A stretch of DNA of 21,079 nucleotides, from the NCBI GenBank assembly GCA_019137255.1, contig WPDH01000058.1, positions 1 through 21,079 of the forward strand. The letters run 5' to 3'. The translations under genes and the position numbers were made by a program. This document shows positions 18,578 through 21,079 of this stretch, piece after piece. The DNA comes from Corinectria fuckeliana (taxonomy: Eukaryota > Ascomycota > Sordariomycetes > Hypocreales > Nectriaceae). How positions within the stretch are numbered: the first letter of the stretch is position 1; every line of letters starts with the position of its first letter. The notes below the pieces were generated by a model. That model did no database searches and was not told where the DNA came from. It saw only the letters and a program-made list of their open reading frames with translations.

Positions 18578-18905
18578 GTTAACTTTATAAGAGCTTTTAA
18601 TAGTATTAACTATAAATAACTTATTACTACTTTATAACTAAAAGAATTCTCTAGATAATTCTTAATATAGCTTACTAGCTATCTTATATTATAAATAGTA
18701 TAGCTTTAATTTAATAGCTAAACTTTTAACTTAATTAAAGTTAAAATAAGAGTCTCTTAAAAATCTCTTTTATTACTTATTTTATTTATTCTTTTTATTT
18801 CTAGCCTTTATAAAACTCTTAATAATACTCTTAGAATATTAGTTATTAGATTTATAAATAATATAAACCTACTAGTATTTAGCTATAATATAAAAAAGAC
18901 TTAAA
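18578..18905 (+). pseudogene. ORF2 reverse transcriptase palm of the LINE, RIP-inactivated
   Basis: VNFIRAFNSIN (18578 onward) is the first palm block, with Asp changed to Asn and Gly to Arg. IRVS, stop, KSLLLLILF fits the G-x-P-Q-G-S-P-x-S-P-x-L-F block. RFINNINLLVF fits F-x-D-D-x-x-L-L, with AAT AAT at 18857-18862. No indel is needed in about 110 codons. Stops occur only where Trp or Gln is expected. Confidence 0.88.
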
Positions 18906-19799
18906 CCTAGCTTAAGATTATATAAGAAATATATAATAATTAGGCCTAAATAAATAGTATAACTTAAAAACTAAATAAAATATAACTTTTTTACTTTACT
19001 TATAAATATATAGTAAACTAGATATAAATCTAACTTAAAGACTTAATAGTATAGTCTACTTAAACTTATAAGTTTTTTAAACTCTTTTTTTATTATAAAC
19101 TATTATAAGACTTATATATAAATTACCTTAAAAAGAAACTTAAGTGTTAATACTAGGCTTTTATTATAATTACTATAAGTATATAAAAGATTAGCCTTAA
19201 AAAAGTAAAATTAATTTATATATAAGTTATTTATTTTATTATAGTTTATAGTATAAAAGCTTATTATATCTTAATAGCTTTTAGTAGTAAGCTTTAAGGT
19301 ATTATATAAGCACTTATATTAAAATAAACCTAAAACTTATATATAGTAGTAAAAGCTTATAAAGCTATACTTACTTACCTACTAAAAATAAAACTAGTTA
19401 TTCTCTCTTTTAATATTTATCTTAATAAACTAGCTGCTTAATTTTATAATTATACTAAAAGATAAAATACTACTTAGCTTATTAGAGCTATTACTATTAT
19501 AGCTTTAAGGTAGATTTATTATAAATAGTAGTAAGAACTATAATAATAACTATAATAAAAAGTTAAAAATTAGCTTAAAAGCTAGCTCTCTTATAAAAAG
19601 TATAAACTAATATTATTTATAATAAAAGCTTATACTCTTTCTAAATAGATTATATAGTAAACCTAACTTTAAAATAAAGTAAGAGAATACTAAAAGACTA
19701 ATTAACTTAAACTAGCTAAAATCTACCTTTCTACTAATAATAAAAAAGTATTATACTTATACTAAGATCTTAATAAATATTAAAGCTTAATACTTATAT

Positions 19800-19935
19800 A
19801 GTTATAAATAGGAAAAATTAGTCTTAAAAGCTTTCTCTTTTAAAAATATATACTTAATATACTTTTACTATAATACTTATATAAGACTAGTAAAAAAACA
19901 CCTAAATATATTCTTATTTTTTACTATAAGTATAC
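19800..19935 (+). pseudogene. ORF2 C-terminal Cys/His block of the LINE
   Basis: IGKISLKSFLF is followed by a Tyr-x-Tyr...Tyr...Tyr pattern that fits C-x-C-x8-H-x4-C after TGT/TGC and CAC mutation. Fungal Tad-like ORF2 proteins end with an R-T-G-K-x-G-L segment and such a motif. The frame is that of the endonuclease and reverse transcriptase blocks. Confidence 0.7.
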
Positions 19936-20190
19936 TAAATAATAAAAATACCTAATAAACTTATTATAAAACTAATATAAGTTTAGGTTTTAACTATTAA
20001 AGTATAAAACTATATAACTACTTACCTAATAGTTCTTAAGCTAATATATTATCTTATATTATAAGCTAGCTTTATTAATTTATAGTAACTATAATTAAGT
20101 TTATAATCTTATAATAAGAATAATATACTATTATACTAAGTGCTTTTTACCCCTCTTATAAGAAGTATAAAATATACTTAGAAAAAGCTA

Positions 20191-21079
20191 TAAAAGGTAA
20201 AAAACTAGCCTAATTATAATAGCTACTACTTTTAATTAAATCTTTTAACCCTCTATTAAAATCTTTTAAGCTTATAATACTAATTTATAAACTTAACTTA
20301 AACTTATACTTTTACTACTTACTATCTAATCTTATATATTTATATTACTCTTCTTATTTTTATTTTTACTAGTAGTAATATTATTATTAGTCTTACTAGC
20401 CTTATTATTATTATTATTCTTTTTCTTACTAGTTCTCTTAAAGGCTAGTAACTTAACTACCTTAGAGATAAAAACACTTTTTAAATAGGTAAGAGCTAAA
20501 ACTATAATATATTTAAAGCACTTAAATATCTAAGTAATATAGTTAATCTTACTAACTAGTATATTAAACTAGTTAAATATTAAGCTTATAATTACTATTA
20601 TAAGTATAATATATATATACTTAAAAGCTTAACTTTTTACCTAAAAAGCTATATTTTTAAGCCTTTTAAGCTTCTTCTCTTATATACTAGTTAGCTTATA
20701 TATATACTATAAAATTAACTTATACTTATATTATTAATACTCCTCTCTTACTAGAGAGTCTCTACTAGGGTATAAGTAGTAGTAATAGTAGTAAATAGTA
20801 AGGCTTTATATATCTTATATATATAAGTATAAGCTAAGTAGCTACTTACTATAGTATTTACCTAGTCTTAGTAAAGACTTACTATACTATTTTTACTTAT
20901 TTATATAATATATATAAAATAAGAGATAGCTTATACTACTCTTATAAGAGTAGTAAACTTCTCTCTTAAAGTAATAATACTTTTTATCTTAGTCTGTTTT
21001 TTTCTTTTAGCTTATATAAGATTAGCTTAAATATATAATAAATTTATAGTAAAAAAACTTACTCTTATAGCTAGTATTA
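20191..21079. other. A+T-rich, RIP-like DNA, unassigned
   Basis: It has the same composition as the rest of the block. On the minus strand, around 20345-20460, an Asn/Lys-rich text (KKKNNNNKASKTNNN) stays open for a while. It could be part of another mutated element, but no family could be named. TA microsatellite-like runs occur near 20820 and 20910. Confidence 0.5.

Larger units (their letters stand above)
15300..20190 (+). mobile_element. RIP-degraded Tad/I-like LINE, near full length
   Basis: Two successive frames on the plus strand hold LINE protein blocks in the right order: ORF1 knuckles (about 16359-16533), ORF2 endonuclease (about 17210-17245), reverse transcriptase (about 18578-18900), a linker with YLNKLAA (about 19400-19440), and the C-terminal Cys/His block (about 19808-19930). 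All ORF2 blocks share one frame over 2.6 kb, so decay was by substitution and not by indels. There are no LTRs. Outer limits are estimates from the usual size of such elements; I found no target duplication or poly(A) tail. The element cannot encode protein. Confidence 0.82.

Overview
The window looks like nuclear DNA of a filamentous ascomycete fungus (Pezizomycotina). Two long A+T-rich blocks, about 1-8640 and 14835-21079, enclose a roughly 6.2 kb island of ordinary base composition. The genes in the island have 45-58 nt introns with GTAAGT/GTACGT-like donors and CTGAC or CTAAT branch sites, as in such fungi. In the A+T-rich blocks almost every C stands before T and almost every G after A. 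CpA, TpG and CpG are nearly gone and TpA dominates. This is the footprint expected of repeat-induced point mutation (RIP) driven close to saturation. I cannot name the species.

Left block (1-8640): most of it is one RIP-destroyed Ty3/gypsy LTR retrotransposon on the minus strand, 936-8469. It has two 205 bp LTRs, a 5 bp target duplication (ACTTT), a polypurine tract, and reverse transcriptase and integrase blocks still readable in one common frame. Its 5' (gag) half was not decoded. The first 930 bp and the 8475-8640 flank were not assigned.

Gene island (8640-14835): a promoter-like stretch with a GGACGATAG minisatellite comes first. It is followed by a small plus-strand gene (9344-9646), a convergent minus-strand gene of unknown function (9650-10818), a second GGACGATAG cluster, a plus-strand gene whose product has a PD-(D/E)XK nuclease-like core (11482-12540), and a three-exon plus-strand gene for a 572-residue protein with a Cys/His-rich N-terminus (12659-14476). 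A fragment of a LINE reverse transcriptase follows (about 14500-14832), with its catalytic site erased by G-to-A changes.

Right block (14835-21079): a TTAG-rich low-complexity tract comes first, then a second large element. This is a Tad/I-like LINE on the plus strand, with three Cys/His knuckles in ORF1 and endonuclease, reverse transcriptase and C-terminal Cys/His blocks in ORF2. Its frames are preserved although Trp and Gln codons are now stops and catalytic Asp codons are now Asn. The last 0.8 kb was not assigned.

Taken together this is an accessory-type region: a few poorly conserved genes stranded between silenced transposons. I found no operon-like system. The most promising unknowns are the nuclease-like gene with its Cys-rich neighbour, and the recurring GGACGATAG clusters. 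All gene functions are inferred from sequence inspection alone.
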